Source: Armatimonadetes bacterium Uphvl-Ar1 (lineage in GTDB: Bacteria > Armatimonadota > Fimbriimonadia > Fimbriimonadales > Fimbriimonadaceae). From it: DNA of 64,000 nt. Positions 37,794 through 47,125 of this stretch are shown piece after piece. The stretch covers positions 1,736,001-1,800,000 of the forward strand of contig CP021423.1 of the NCBI GenBank assembly GCA_002162075.1, given 5' to 3'. Every line of letters begins with the position of its first letter. The stretch's first letter is position 1. The notes beneath the pieces are model-generated. The model saw only the letters and a list, made by a program, of their open reading frames with translations. It had not been told where the DNA came from and searched no databases. The position numbers were made by a program, and so were the translations under genes.

Positions 37794-40700
37794 ATGATGA
37801 TCCTGCCAATTCTTCTCGCGTCCACCCAATCAGCTTTTGATGCTGGACCAAACCCCCTTCTTCTCCAACAGCCAACTCTGAGTTCATCCAGCATTGTCTT
37901 CCAGTTCGCTGGTGATATCTGGAGTGTCCCGCGGTCCGGCGGTGATGCCGTCCGCCTAACAACCTTCCCCGGCACGGAATCAAGCCCCAAGTTCTCGCCG
38001 GATGGAAAAACAATCGCCTTCACCGCCGCATACGACGGCAACACCGATGTTTATGTCATCGAGGCAAACGGGGGCTCACCAAAGCGAATCACATTCCATC
38101 CCAGCTCCGATCAGGTCCTCGGCTGGACTCCCGATGGACAGTCCATTATCATGGGCTCCACAATGCTCTCCAACACCCAAGCCCCACGAATGTTCACCGT
38201 GAGCGCAAAGGGCGGAGTGCCAAAGGCCCTTCCCTTCCCAATGGGAACCATGGCATCCATGTCCCCAGATGGGCAGCAACTCGCTTATGTCCCCGGATTC
38301 AAATGGCAGGATGGGTGGAAACGATACAGAGGCGGTCAAGCATATTCCATCTGGATCGGCAACATGTCCGACTCTAAAGTAGTAGAAATCCCCCGCAAGG
38401 GCTGGAACGATCAGCAACCCATGTGGATCGGAGACAAAGTGTTCTATCTCTCAGACCCAGCTGGTCCGATCGGCCTCCACAGTTACGATATCAAATCCAA
38501 GAAAGTCACGGCTGAAGTTCCCGGCACTGGATTCGATATCAAGAGTGCAAGTGCTGGCCCGGGTGCAATCGTCTACGCCAAACTCGGCTCGGTTCACCTC
38601 TTTGACCTCGCAACGCGTAAATCAACCGAAGTCAAAATCAACGTCCGAGGCGATTTCCGCGAGACCCGGCCTGCCTTCAAAACTGTCTCCAACAACCTCT
38701 CTGGCATCAATATCTCTCCCAACGGTCAACGCCTCATCGCCGCCGCCCGGGGATGGATTTTCACCATCCCCGCCGCCAAAGGCGATACTCGAGTCCTCCA
38801 CGAGCAACAAGGTGTCCACCGCCGCGATCCGTCCTGGTCACCCGATGGCAAAACCATCGCTTACATAACCGACCAATCCAAACGGCAACAACTGGCCCTC
38901 ATGGATGTCACAACAAACACGGAAAAACTCGTTGACCTCGGCGAATCTCCCGCTTACTACTATGCGCCAACCTGGTCACCCGACTCAACAAAAATCACCT
39001 ATTACGACAACCGAAATCGAGTCTGGATGCACGATGTCGCAACTGGCGTAAACACCGAACTAGACCGGGGCACCTACACCGACCCATACGTTAACTTCAC
39101 CGCTCGATGGTCACCAGATTCCAAGTGGATCACATGGGCGCGCGATCTCGATAGCCACATGCAGGCTATCTTCGTGTACAGCGTCGAATCAGGCAAGAAA
39201 ACCCAAATCACCGATGGTCTATCCAACGCCAAGAATCCGATATTCGACCGCGATGGCAAGCACCTCTATTTCTATGCGAGCACCAACACTGGGCCAGCCC
39301 TGAGTTGGCTCGATATTTCGTCGTTCACTAATCCCATAACGACAAGCAGCGTCTATTGCGTGGTTCTCCGGAACGACCTCCCCAACCCGCTCCACCCAGA
39401 AAGCGATGAGGACGGTCCAAAGCCAACTGCCCCCGCCACACCGCCCGCAACTGAAGCCCCGCGCACGGGAATTGACCTTGAAAACATCGAGCAAAGAATC
39501 ATAACTTTGCCGATGCCGGAAGGCAACTACCTTGGGCTGGAGGCCGGTCCAAGCGGCTCTTTCTTTGCGACCATCGCTCCCCAAGGTGCTGGCCCGCAAA
39601 TTCTCAAATGGAACATGGCGACTCGATCCGCAAATCCGTTTGCCAGCGGCAGTGGAATCACCACCACCCCCGACGGAACAAAGGGACTGCTCAGCGGAGC
39701 CGGATTCCAGATCGTCAACACCATGGCCCCCGCCGCCCCTCCCGGGCCGGGAGTTTCACTCGCCAACATGCGCGTAAAAATCGATCCAAAAGCCGAATGG
39801 CGCAGCATGTTTGACGAAATCTGGCGCAACCAGCCAATGCTAATGTACGCCGCCAACTACCACGGCCTGAACGCCGAGGAAATGCGCCAACGGTACGCCC
39901 CATTCGTGGATGGCGTCGCAACCCGCAACGACCTCAACTACCTCTTCACTGACATGATCGGCGAAGTTTCCGTCGGGCACATGTGGGCTGGCGGCGGCGA
40001 CATTCCGGGGACACCAAGCGTAGGGGGTGGCCTTCTGGGCGCCGACTACAGCTTTGAAAATAGCAAGTACCGGATCACTCGCATCTACGATGGCGAACGA
40101 TGGAATCCCGGCCTCTACGCCCCTCTCGCTCAGCCAGGTCTCAATGTCAAAGTCGGCGAGTACATCATCGCGATCGATGGCAAAGAACTTCTCGACACGG
40201 GTGACATCTACCAATTGCTCGAAGGCCGATCCGGTCGCCAAGTCAAAGTCAAAATCGGACCCAACCCCGACGGTTCAGGATCACGAGAAATCACCGTCGT
40301 CCCCGTCGGAAGCGAAATCGCCCTCCGCAATCGTGCATGGGCCGAAGACAACCGCCGCTATGTCGCCAAGATGACAAACGGTCGCGCCGGATATGTACAT
40401 GTCCCCGACACCGGGGGTGGCGGATGGGAAAGCTTCACCCGCTACTACTATGCCCAAAACGACAAAGATGGAATCATCGTTGACGAGCGGTTCAACAACG
40501 GCGGTTTGATCACCGACCACCTCATCTACGAAATGACCAAAACGCTCGATGCGGCCTTCACTCCTCGCGATGGCAAAGACTGGCCCACCCCAGGTGCCGC
40601 CATCTACGGCCCCAAAGTGATGCTCGTCAACGAGTTTGCTGGTTCCGGAGGAGATATGTTCCCCTGGCTCTTCAAACACAAAAAAATCGGCCCCGTCATT

Positions 40701-41003
40701 GGGAAAAGAACCTGGGGCGGTCTGGTTGCATCTTTCGGATTCGGCTTGGTAGACGGCGGAAACGTAAACGCCCCGAACTGCGCTTTCTACAATCCCGCCA
40801 GCGGAAAGTGGGAAGTCGAAGGATACGGCGTTGATCCCGATCAAGTTGTTGAACTCGATCCCTACCTCTGGCGACAAGGGAAAGACTCTCAACTCGAAGC
40901 CGCTATCGCCGAAATCAACAAGCAACTCGCCAAATACAAACGGCCTGAGCTCAAGCGTCCTGCTAATCCCGATAAATCAAAAGTCGGCAGCGGCGGATTC
41001 TAA
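37794..41003 (+). CDS. Tricorn-like S41 protease with beta-propeller and PDZ domain
   Basis: A 1069-residue protease related to archaeal tricorn. A short export-like N-terminus precedes WD40-like TolB repeats (residues 25-510, with SPKFSPDGKTIAFTA and SPDSKWITW type motifs). The C1 helix domain (RSMFDEIWRNQPMLMYAANY near 665), a PDZ domain near 775-840 and the S41 catalytic domain follow. The nucleophile Ser is in NEFAGSGGDMFPW near 949, with upstream EVSVGHMW holding the Ser-His pair and the late VEGYGVDPD Glu/Asp region. It degrades peptides. ATG occurs twice (37794, 37797). A hairpin terminator follows. Confidence 0.9.
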   Translation: MMILPILLASTQSAFDAGPNPLLLQQPTLSSSSIVFQFAGDIWSVPRSGGDAVRLTTFPGTESSPKFSPDGKTIAFTAAYDGNTDVYVIEANGGSPKRITFHPSSDQVLGWTPDGQSIIMGSTMLSNTQAPRMFTVSAKGGVPKALPFPMGTMASMSPDGQQLAYVPGFKWQDGWKRYRGGQAYSIWIGNMSDSKVVEIPRKGWNDQQPMWIGDKVFYLSDPAGPIGLHSYDIKSKKVTAEVPGTGFDIKSASAGPGAIVYAKLGSVHLFDLATRKSTEVKINVRGDFRETRPAFKTVSNNLSGINISPNGQRLIAAARGWIFTIPAAKGDTRVLHEQQGVHRRDPSWSPDGKTIAYITDQSKRQQLALMDVTTNTEKLVDLGESPAYYYAPTWSPDSTKITYYDNRNRVWMHDVATGVNTELDRGTYTDPYVNFTARWSPDSKWITWARDLDSHMQAIFVYSVESGKKTQITDGLSNAKNPIFDRDGKHLYFYASTNTGPALSWLDISSFTNPITTSSVYCVVLRNDLPNPLHPESDEDGPKPTAPATPPATEAPRTGIDLENIEQRIITLPMPEGNYLGLEAGPSGSFFATIAPQGAGPQILKWNMATRSANPFASGSGITTTPDGTKGLLSGAGFQIVNTMAPAAPPGPGVSLANMRVKIDPKAEWRSMFDEIWRNQPMLMYAANYHGLNAEEMRQRYAPFVDGVATRNDLNYLFTDMIGEVSVGHMWAGGGDIPGTPSVGGGLLGADYSFENSKYRITRIYDGERWNPGLYAPLAQPGLNVKVGEYIIAIDGKELLDTGDIYQLLEGRSGRQVKVKIGPNPDGSGSREITVVPVGSEIALRNRAWAEDNRRYVAKMTNGRAGYVHVPDTGGGGWESFTRYYYAQNDKDGIIVDERFNNGGLITDHLIYEMTKTLDAAFTPRDGKDWPTPGAAIYGPKVMLVNEFAGSGGDMFPWLFKHKKIGPVIGKRTWGGLVASFGFGLVDGGNVNAPNCAFYNPASGKWEVEGYGVDPDQVVELDPYLWRQGKDSQLEAAIAEINKQLAKYKRPELKRPANPDKSKVGSGGF

Positions 41004-41024
41004 GCCTCCAAAACTCTACTTTGA

Positions 41025-41052
41025 CCGCCCAACGCTATCCAGCTTTGGGCGG
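41025..41052 (+). terminator. Terminator after the tricorn-like gene
   Basis: CCGCCCAA, an 12-base loop, TTGGGCGG makes an eight-base GC stem 21 bases past the stop, followed by CATTTGTCT. T-run is short. Confidence 0.55.
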
Positions 41053-41138
41053 CATTTGTCTAACTTAACATTGTTAAAACTTCCTCCATCTGTAAACCGT
41101 ACCGACAATTTTCAACTTCCTGCTTTGATCTCCATCGG

Positions 41139-41144
41139 TATAAT
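41139..41144 (+). promoter_or_regulatory. TATAAT box ten bases before the next gene
   Basis: A perfect -10 box ends ten bases before the ATG at 41155, so the transcript would start within a few bases of the start codon. Confidence 0.45.
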
Positions 41145-41154
41145 TCGCTAGGAA

Positions 41155-42183
41155 ATGGAAGCTGTCCTTCAATTTCTCGGCGCCCTGTGCCTTGTTCTCG
41201 TAGTGATTGCAATTGGCGGATTCATTTATGTTCGCTATAAATTTCGAAAGCTTTCGAAGGAACTCATCGAGAACGTCGTCAACATGGGCGGAACACTTCC
41301 CCCCATCAGTATTTCCCTAGAGCCTATCGAATCAATTCCTTGGCCGGACACCGCAGAAGTCGACGCCACGATCAGACAGCTGAGAGAGTTTGGGTTTGAA
41401 GAAGTCGGCTCTTATTTTATTACAAATCTTCCCAATACATACGTCCTCGGCATGGCCGATCCTGTCCGCAACTATTGGGCCGCCCTTACGACTCACCCAG
41501 CCGCACATCTCATGGTTGATCTCGCTTGTGAGGATCAAAACGGAAAACGTCTAAATGTTGCAGACAGTGGCCATGAACCAAATCGAAACAATGAATCAGA
41601 GCAGATAATCCGATTGCCTGGCGCAACCGTGGGAACTCTCTACACGACATTGCAACAGCACCGACCTGAAAATATCCAAGAGATCATTCCCACCGAATTT
41701 CCCCAATACTTCGAACTTATTTACCGCCGATCAATGGAGAGGCGTTATATAACTGGCGAGATCAGCGTAGACCATATTGACTTCGTCGAGGAGCTCACAC
41801 AGAGTCAAGTAGATCCCGCAACTCTTGAGTTTCTTAAGCAGAGCAACCTCCTTCCAAAACCCGATGACAGAGACATCATTATCGAAGAATTACAAGAGAG
41901 AGTGACCGCTAAATGGTGGGAGGAGTTTGGAGATCGCTTACTTGTTATAACAGATCAAATGGAACCACTTGAGATAGTGGAGGCAATGGACAGCAGTTGG
42001 GATGGATGGAACACCAAAGGTGGCCTGGAGCGAGATGCAGATCGCCACGCACCGAAAAAAGGGCGAGAGCTCTTCTGGTCGTTAGTTAACACCCTTGGCC
42101 ACAACGAACAATTCCAAATTCATGAATCCGTCGAAACTCCCATCCCTGCCGATATCATTGTCGGACCAGAATGGACTGATTAA
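41155..42183 (+). CDS. Membrane-anchored protein of unknown function
   Basis: The protein has 342 residues. One N-terminal membrane helix (LGALCLVLVVIAIGGFIYV, residues 8-26) is followed by a basic stop-transfer (RYKFRK), placing the large soluble domain in the cytoplasm. The domain is acidic and helix-rich, with no motif I know. Codon use is mixed, unlike the C-rich genes around it. Its stop overlaps the convergent GDPD stop by four bases. Confidence 0.65.
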   Translation: MEAVLQFLGALCLVLVVIAIGGFIYVRYKFRKLSKELIENVVNMGGTLPPISISLEPIESIPWPDTAEVDATIRQLREFGFEEVGSYFITNLPNTYVLGMADPVRNYWAALTTHPAAHLMVDLACEDQNGKRLNVADSGHEPNRNNESEQIIRLPGATVGTLYTTLQQHRPENIQEIIPTEFPQYFELIYRRSMERRYITGEISVDHIDFVEELTQSQVDPATLEFLKQSNLLPKPDDRDIIIEELQERVTAKWWEEFGDRLLVITDQMEPLEIVEAMDSSWDGWNTKGGLERDADRHAPKKGRELFWSLVNTLGHNEQFQIHESVETPIPADIIVGPEWTD

Positions 42184-42950
42184 TAACTCCCCAACTGTTC
42201 ACGAACATGGTTCGGTGAGTCAGTAATGATAAAGTTCACTCGAAGTGACTTTAACCGATCAACTTCTTCACCTGGCGGAACCGTCCATACAAAAAGCGGT
42301 ACTCGATCACGACGCAAAAACGCCGCTAATTCCGGAGTTACATTACGATACTGAAAGCCAACCGCATCGGCCCGGCAGTCAATCTTCTTGCCGAGCATTT
42401 CATCAAATTTATCCGGCGCATAAGCTCCCGCCACCAACCACACCGCCGGAATATCCGCGGCCAGTTCCTTGGACTGCTTCACAAAATCCGAGTTAAAACT
42501 AAAGATGATCGTTTCACGCTCAGTCCCGGCTCGCAATACTTCCTGAATCACGGCCGGGACAACCCCTTTTCCGTCCTTAATCTCGATGACCTGTACGACC
42601 TTGCCCCTTAACACCTCAATGTATTCACGCAGAGTTGGCACCCCAATCTTCTTGAGTTCTTCCACCGTCATCTCCGCCACGACCCCATCCACCGGAAAAG
42701 TCCGCTTCAAAGTCTTGTCTTGGATCACCATCGGGACCCCATCTTTGCTCATATGGATGTCACACTCCGCCGCCATCGCCTGGCTCTCTACCGCTTTCTC
42801 AAAAGCCGGAAGCGTATTCTCTGGCGCGTAATCCGCCGCCCCTCTGTGCCCTACAACGAGAGTCTTATTCCAGCTCTGCCGAATCACATCACCGGCACTC
42901 AAATTCGACTCACTCATCACCGCCAAAGCCACCAAACTCGTTAAAGTCAT
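42180..42950 (-). CDS. Glycerophosphodiester phosphodiesterase
   Basis: GDPD enzymes split glycerophosphodiesters to glycerol-3-phosphate and alcohol. The 256-residue TIM barrel begins with GHRGAADYAPENTLPAFEKA (catalytic H35, R36, metal-binding E44). AECDIHMSKDGVPMVIQD follows (E-x-D metal ligands and a second catalytic His replaced by Q, as IQD), then VIEIKDG. The usual HD after VVMHD reads IQD here, which could lower activity. The first 20 residues are hydrophobic at the start (MTLTSLVALAVM) and may be an export signal. The esterase gene lies 37 bp upstream on the same strand. Confidence 0.85.
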   Translation of the reverse strand: MTLTSLVALAVMSESNLSAGDVIRQSWNKTLVVGHRGAADYAPENTLPAFEKAVESQAMAAECDIHMSKDGVPMVIQDKTLKRTFPVDGVVAEMTVEELKKIGVPTLREYIEVLRGKVVQVIEIKDGKGVVPAVIQEVLRAGTERETIIFSFNSDFVKQSKELAADIPAVWLVAGAYAPDKFDEMLGKKIDCRADAVGFQYRNVTPELAAFLRRDRVPLFVWTVPPGEEVDRLKSLRVNFIITDSPNHVREQLGSY

Positions 42951-42987
42951 CGCCCGTCAAGACTTGCCCAACAACGTTAAGCCAACG

Positions 42988-43827
42988 TCAAGTCCCAACC
43001 AAAAACTTCAAACACATGTCAATCCTTCCCGACCAAGCCCGTTCGTTGTGGCCCGTTCTCGATTCCTCATAGTAAATCAAATCCTGATTCTCAATGAACC
43101 CTTTCTTCAGCAATTCTTCCCTCATTGCGCGGACTGGTATCAACATTTGTTCCCCTTCCGCCATCCCCATGTCCATCCAAATCTTCACCTTTGGCTTGAC
43201 CGACCAATCAGCGACCTGCTTGATCTGCCACCCTTCCGCCCACCAAAAACTCGGCGACATTACACCCGCAAGCCCAAACTTTTCCGGGTGCTTCGTCGCG
43301 AGGTGAAAAGAAATCAACCCGCCCAGGCTCGAACCCACGATTCCCGTCTCCGACCCCTTCCCTGAACTCGCGTAGTTCCCCTGAACCCACGGCATCACTT
43401 CCTCCATCAAATACCGCCCGAATTTGTCACCTTGCCCCCCGATCTCGCCCTCATTTGAAATCCTCGAAACCGGTGTGTATTCATTAAGCCGCTCCGCCCC
43501 CGCGTTGTCAACCGCCACCAGAATGATCGGCGGGATCAATTTCGCGTTGACCATTGCCTGCGCTGCCTCATCTGCTCGCCATTCCTGAGTCGGAATGAAG
43601 CTCCTCGCCCCATCGAAAACATTCTGCCCATCCAGCAGATAAATCGTCGGATATCCCCCCGGCTTTTTGGCATCATATCCTGGCGGCAACCACACCGAAA
43701 TTGTCCGTTCACGACCCAATATTTCGCTCTTCATCCCTTCGTGAACCCGAATATCCCCTGTCAAGGTCGAAATCCGCCCCGAATCCTGAGCCGCCAAAAC
43801 CAAAGCTAAAGCCGAAGTCAACATCAA
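42988..43827 (-). CDS. Secreted esterase of the IroE/Fes-like fold
   Basis: A 279-residue putative esterase (alpha/beta hydrolase) with a signal peptide (MMLTSALALVLAAQ). Landmarks are the RTISVWLPPGYDAKKPGGYP strand, YLLDGQNVFDG, the nucleophile elbow VGSSLGGLISFHLA and the C-terminal His in RTGHNERAW. The acid is probably the Asp in the MDMGMAEGE strand. It may hydrolyse siderophore or carbohydrate esters. Its start overlaps the stop of the upstream metallopeptidase by four bases, so the two are translationally coupled. Confidence 0.85.
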   Translation of the reverse strand: MMLTSALALVLAAQDSGRISTLTGDIRVHEGMKSEILGRERTISVWLPPGYDAKKPGGYPTIYLLDGQNVFDGARSFIPTQEWRADEAAQAMVNAKLIPPIILVAVDNAGAERLNEYTPVSRISNEGEIGGQGDKFGRYLMEEVMPWVQGNYASSGKGSETGIVGSSLGGLISFHLATKHPEKFGLAGVMSPSFWWAEGWQIKQVADWSVKPKVKIWMDMGMAEGEQMLIPVRAMREELLKKGFIENQDLIYYEESRTGHNERAWSGRIDMCLKFLVGT

Positions 43828-44815
43828 TTCGATTCTACCGCCGCCTCAAACGCCCGCAAAAACACCTCGTCCTCCCCCATCCCAAATACCTCCCTGAGCG
43901 CCTCATCTTCATCACTCTGACCCGTCACCCGCATCGCAATTTCCTTCCAAGTTGAATTATTCGCCATCGCCCGAGCAACGTCTCCCAAAGCGGAATCACC
44001 CCTCAATTCACCCAGATACTGCCCAATCAAACCCGCTTGCTCATAAGCCCGCCAAAGTCCCTCACCCGTCGCACCTCGACGGTCCCCCACAAACGCTTCG
44101 CTCAACTCATCCGGCCCCATCCAGATCGGTGCGCCCTGCTTCAACTCCGCCACATACCGACCATCAACGTCTCCACCCATCCGCATCGCAATCGCTTCCT
44201 CCAGCCACATCCCCATCCGCCCTTGAGCGAGGTTCAAGTTGACAACGTGTCCAAACTCATGCCGCAATCCATTCCGGAAATGGCCCTCGTTCCGCATCAA
44301 ACCCAGCGGCAATACGACCTTGTCATAAGGCACCTTATCCACACAAAAGCCGTGACGATACGGCGTCCAGGGCGCATCGCTCTCTGGCACCATCAGCGAA
44401 ACCAAAACCTTCTCCTCTGGCTCATACCCCAACCTCTGACAAACCGCCTCAAACTCAGCTCGAACAGCCTCCACCAACCACTCCCAACTCGATTCCTCCA
44501 GCTCCGAGGGTGCCTCTACCATCAAAACTTCCGAAATCTCACGGATCTCCCCGTACTCCCTGGCGCGCCACTCCGCCTCCACCATGCGGTAAGTGTGAGT
44601 CCCAAATGCGCCATCCCCACCCCCAAAGAGAGCGCATGATCAAACGCCTCCCGAAGGCGATCCTGATAGTACAAGTCCAATACGGTTTGCCATGCCGCAC
44701 TCGCCCCCGCCCCGCCGTACCGCCCCGTCATCAAATCACTATTCACCGTCCCCAAATCCTTCGGATCCATCCCCTTCCTTACGCCAAATCGAGGGAGATC
44801 AGTCGCACCATCCAC
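43824..44815 (-). CDS. HEFGH zinc metallopeptidase (one-base frameshift)
   Basis: The conserved part carries LRHEFGHVVNLNLAQGRMGM followed by WLEEAIAMRMGGD, the HExxH plus downstream Glu pattern of peptidase MA-type gluzincins. The open frame from 43824 begins only at MVEAEWRAREYGEI. A frame ending AFDHALSLG lies just upstream, and one G added in the run at 44620-44624 joins them as LGGGDGAFGTHTYRMVEAEW, giving 330 residues. The N-terminal 70 residues resemble a TPR-like helical segment. The true start upstream of 44815 is unsure. Coupled to the esterase gene. Confidence 0.75.
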
Positions 44816-45002
44816 ATTTCGTCGCCCCCTCTATGCATCGCTGAAGTGCCTCAGTTGCGAAGTCAGACATCTTGTCCATCCCGTTGAACTGCTTCAACAT
44901 TTCTACACAACAGGGGCAAGACAAACAGAGCCGAAAAACGAAAATCCTAAAAATTACCAATTTCGCCAAAATGACACCAATACAATCACCCGCCACCACC
45001 AC
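44799..45002 (-). CDS. Possible small membrane protein with Cys cluster
   Basis: A 67-codon frame with one hydrophobic helix (GVILAKLVIFRIFVFRLCLS) followed by CPCC and later C-x9-C-x2-C type cysteines. It overlaps the end of the 33-residue frame upstream and the first codons of the metallopeptidase. It may be a real fourth member of the small-protein cluster or the N-terminal part of a frameshifted metallopeptidase. No family recognised. Confidence 0.3.
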   Translation of the reverse strand: MVVAGDCIGVILAKLVIFRIFVFRLCLSCPCCVEMLKQFNGMDKMSDFATEALQRCIEGATKCGWCD

Positions 45003-45055
45003 GACTGCTCATAATCCCGTTCCCGCCAATACTCCCGCTTCTGCTTCCTAGCCAC
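44954..45055 (-). CDS. Trp-rich 33-residue peptide (small cluster, third frame)
   Basis: GTG at 45055 opens MARKQKREYWRERDYEQSWW, which continues WRVIVLVSFW to a stop. A very basic N-terminus precedes four to six tryptophans and a short hydrophobic end. The start overlaps the previous stop by eight bases, the arrangement of translational coupling. It may be truncated by a further missing base, because the next frame continues with a membrane helix. Confidence 0.4.
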   Translation of the reverse strand: MARKQKREYWRERDYEQSWWWRVIVLVSFWRNW

Positions 45056-45212
45056 GCCCTGTCACCGCAACTACCATACCAACAATCCCCACAATGCCAA
45101 CGATCCCCCAAAATAAATAATCCGCCAACCGCACCCACTCCCAAACCCGACGAATAAAATCACAAACCCCCTCCCAAAAATCACCCACAACTTCGATCAA
45201 AGAATCCTTCAT
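45048..45212 (-). CDS. Trp-rich 54-residue membrane protein (small cluster, second frame)
   Basis: The protein begins MKDSLIEVVGDFWEGVCDFI and has an amphipathic stretch with regularly placed Trp and acidic residues (DFIRRVWEWVRLADYLFWG), then one glycine-spaced membrane helix (IVGIVGIVGMVVAV). Its ATG overlaps the stop of the first frame (ATGA), so the two are coupled. Layout is the same as in the first frame: acidic amphipathic helix, WLW/LFW, then membrane helix. No family recognised. Confidence 0.5.
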   Translation of the reverse strand: MKDSLIEVVGDFWEGVCDFIRRVWEWVRLADYLFWGIVGIVGIVGMVVAVTGRG

Positions 45213-45358
45213 ATAGAACTATGCAGGTGAAAAAACATCCAGCAACCAAAGATACTCAAACAAAGAGAGAACCAAAGCCAATCGAAATCGTCTCGTACTT
45301 GCTCCCACATAACTTCCAAATTATCAACAAACTTATCAAACCAGGTTCTTTCATCCAT
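45209..45358 (-). CDS. Trp-rich 49-residue membrane protein (small cluster, first frame)
   Basis: Begins MDERTWFDKFVDNLEVMWEQ, continues VRDDFDWLWF and then a membrane helix (SLCLSIFGCWMFFHL). The pattern of Trp and Asp in an amphipathic helix followed by a transmembrane segment repeats in the next frame, to which it is coupled by an ATGA overlap. It is divergent from DUF2071. Frames this short can arise by chance, but three coupled frames of like design argue for real genes. Confidence 0.5.
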   Translation of the reverse strand: MDERTWFDKFVDNLEVMWEQVRDDFDWLWFSLCLSIFGCWMFFHLHSSI

Positions 45359-45416
45359 GTTGTTAATACGTACTTGAACCTCGTCAATGAGTCAAAATTC
45401 CCGAGTAGCACGATAA

Positions 45417-46154
45417 ATGAACGACGACTGCCAAGCCCTCGCCCAGCTCCAAATCCGGCCCAACCAACGCCCCTTCATGCGCCAATCCTGGCAAAACCTC
45501 GCCTTCTTCCATCGAAAATTCGACCCCGACATCATCGCCCCACTCATCCCCAAACCTCTCACTCTGCACACTCACCAAAACAACGCCTACATCGGGTTCG
45601 TCCCTTTCGTCATGGCCAACGTCCGCCTCGCCGGACTCCCGCCCTTACCCAGCCAACGCCGTTTCCTCGAAACCAATATCCGCACCTATGTCCTCGACCC
45701 TGAAGGCCGGCCCGGCGTCTATTTCTTCTCTCTAGATTGCACCGACCCCCTCAGCATCGCCTTTGCCCGTTCACAATTCGGTCTGAATTACCTCTCCGCC
45801 CACCTCACCATCAACCAAACTCAAGATCAAATCACATACGCCGGAACCCGCACGCACCACCCCCAAGCTGCATACCGAGCAACCATCCACATCAACCAAG
45901 AAGCAACCCCCGCCCCGATCAACTCCCTCGAATTCTGGCTCCTTGAACGCTATCTCCTGTTCGCCTTCCGGAAAGGCAAACTCCTCACTGGGCAAGTTCA
46001 CCACAACCCCTACAAAATCTTCGCCCCGGCCAATCCCATTTGCCTCGAATCCATGATCTCCGCCACCACCCACCTCCCCCACCACACTCACTGGGATAGC
46101 ATCCTCTATTCCCCCGGCGTCGATGTCGAAGTCTTCCGCCCAATCCTCACCTAA
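45417..46154 (+). CDS. DUF2071 family protein
   Basis: A 245-residue YqjF-like protein. Signatures: RPFMRQSWQNLAFFHRKFDP near the start, IIAPLIPKPLTLHTHQNNAY, the IGFVPFVMANVRL strand, and FLETNIRTYVLDPEGRPGVY followed by FFSLDCTDPLSIAFAR. The late LLERYLLFAFRKGKLLTGQV and HHNPYKI are also typical. The family binds hydrophobic ligands (acetoacetate decarboxylase-like fold), role unknown. It converges on the epimerase gene with a four-base overlap. Confidence 0.87.
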   Translation: MNDDCQALAQLQIRPNQRPFMRQSWQNLAFFHRKFDPDIIAPLIPKPLTLHTHQNNAYIGFVPFVMANVRLAGLPPLPSQRRFLETNIRTYVLDPEGRPGVYFFSLDCTDPLSIAFARSQFGLNYLSAHLTINQTQDQITYAGTRTHHPQAAYRATIHINQEATPAPINSLEFWLLERYLLFAFRKGKLLTGQVHHNPYKIFAPANPICLESMISATTHLPHHTHWDSILYSPGVDVEVFRPILT

Positions 46155-47094
46155 CCCCGCATCCGCCGTACCAAATCCCGCGACGCATCCCTCCAATCCG
46201 AATACCGAAAAAGAAATCCCGCATCTTCCAGCCGGCGCGGAACAACCCGCCGACTCTTCAACACCAATTCGCTCTCCGTTTGCATCACCAAACACCCCAA
46301 CTCGATCATCCATTCCATTGCCGGTAATCCAAAGGAAACTCCCCACGCCTCCCTCATCATCCGAGCAAATTCCTTCTGCGGCAGCGGCCCAGGCGAACAA
46401 ACATTCACTGCCCCCTCCACCTCCTCATCGATCAAAAACTGAATCGCCCGCGCAAAGTCATCTTCGTGAATCCAAGAAACATATTGCCTTCCATTCCCCA
46501 GCTGACCCCCAAGCCCCCGCCGTGTCAACGCCGAGAAAACCGCAAAAACACTCCCCTCATCTGGAGACATCGTCATGGCACTCCTCAGCGCCACCTTCCT
46601 CACCCCTGGAGTTTCTGCCGCCCAAAGCGCGTCTTCCCATGCCTTTGCAATCGCAATGCTCGCCTCCCATTTCGCCGGAGACCCCGGTTCGCCCCCGCCC
46701 AAAATGCCATCAATTTCATCATTTGCCGCATCAAATCGGTGCGCATAGATCGTCGCTGTACTCGACTGCAACCAAACCCTTGGCGGAACAACGCGTAGCC
46801 CAATCGCTTCACCGATAATCGCCGTGGATTCCACCCGCGAATCCATCATCTCTTTCAGATTCTCCGCGTTGTAGCGGCAATTCACCGTCCGCCCCGCCAA
46901 GTTGATCACCACATCCGCCCCGTCGAGCTCCGCAACCCAATCCCCCAAAGTCCGACCATCCCAAGCGACAACCCGGCACCCTTCGGCCTCAAAACCGACC
47001 GCGAGAGAATCACCACCTCATCCCCACGCCCCAGAAACCACCTCCGCAAAATCGCCCCGACATCGCCGCTGCCACCAGGGATGACTATTTTCAT
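46151..47094 (-). CDS. SDR39U1/YfcH-type NAD-dependent epimerase (one-base frameshift)
   Basis: Rossmann-fold TIGR01777-like protein with N-terminal MKIVIPGGSGDVGAILRRWF and INLAGRTVNCRYN, the SSTATIYAHRFD catalytic region, and a C-terminal DUF1731 segment (ESELVLKSRRVVPRRLEDAG) that is characteristic of YfcH. One base is missing near 46995-47003: restoring it gives SRVGFEAEGCRVVAWDGRTL and a 314-residue protein. ATG at 47109 is an alternative start. Its substrate is unknown. Divergent from DUF1990. Confidence 0.85.
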
Positions 47095-47125
47095 TTTTTT
47101 CTGAAACATATGATACTATAAAGCC

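Noticed and set aside
45221-45703. A 160-codon plus-strand frame before and within the DUF2071 gene
   Set aside because: Its second half is the shifted frame of DUF2071 and is Pro/Arg-rich. The first part overlaps the minus-strand microprotein cluster, which has better gene structure.
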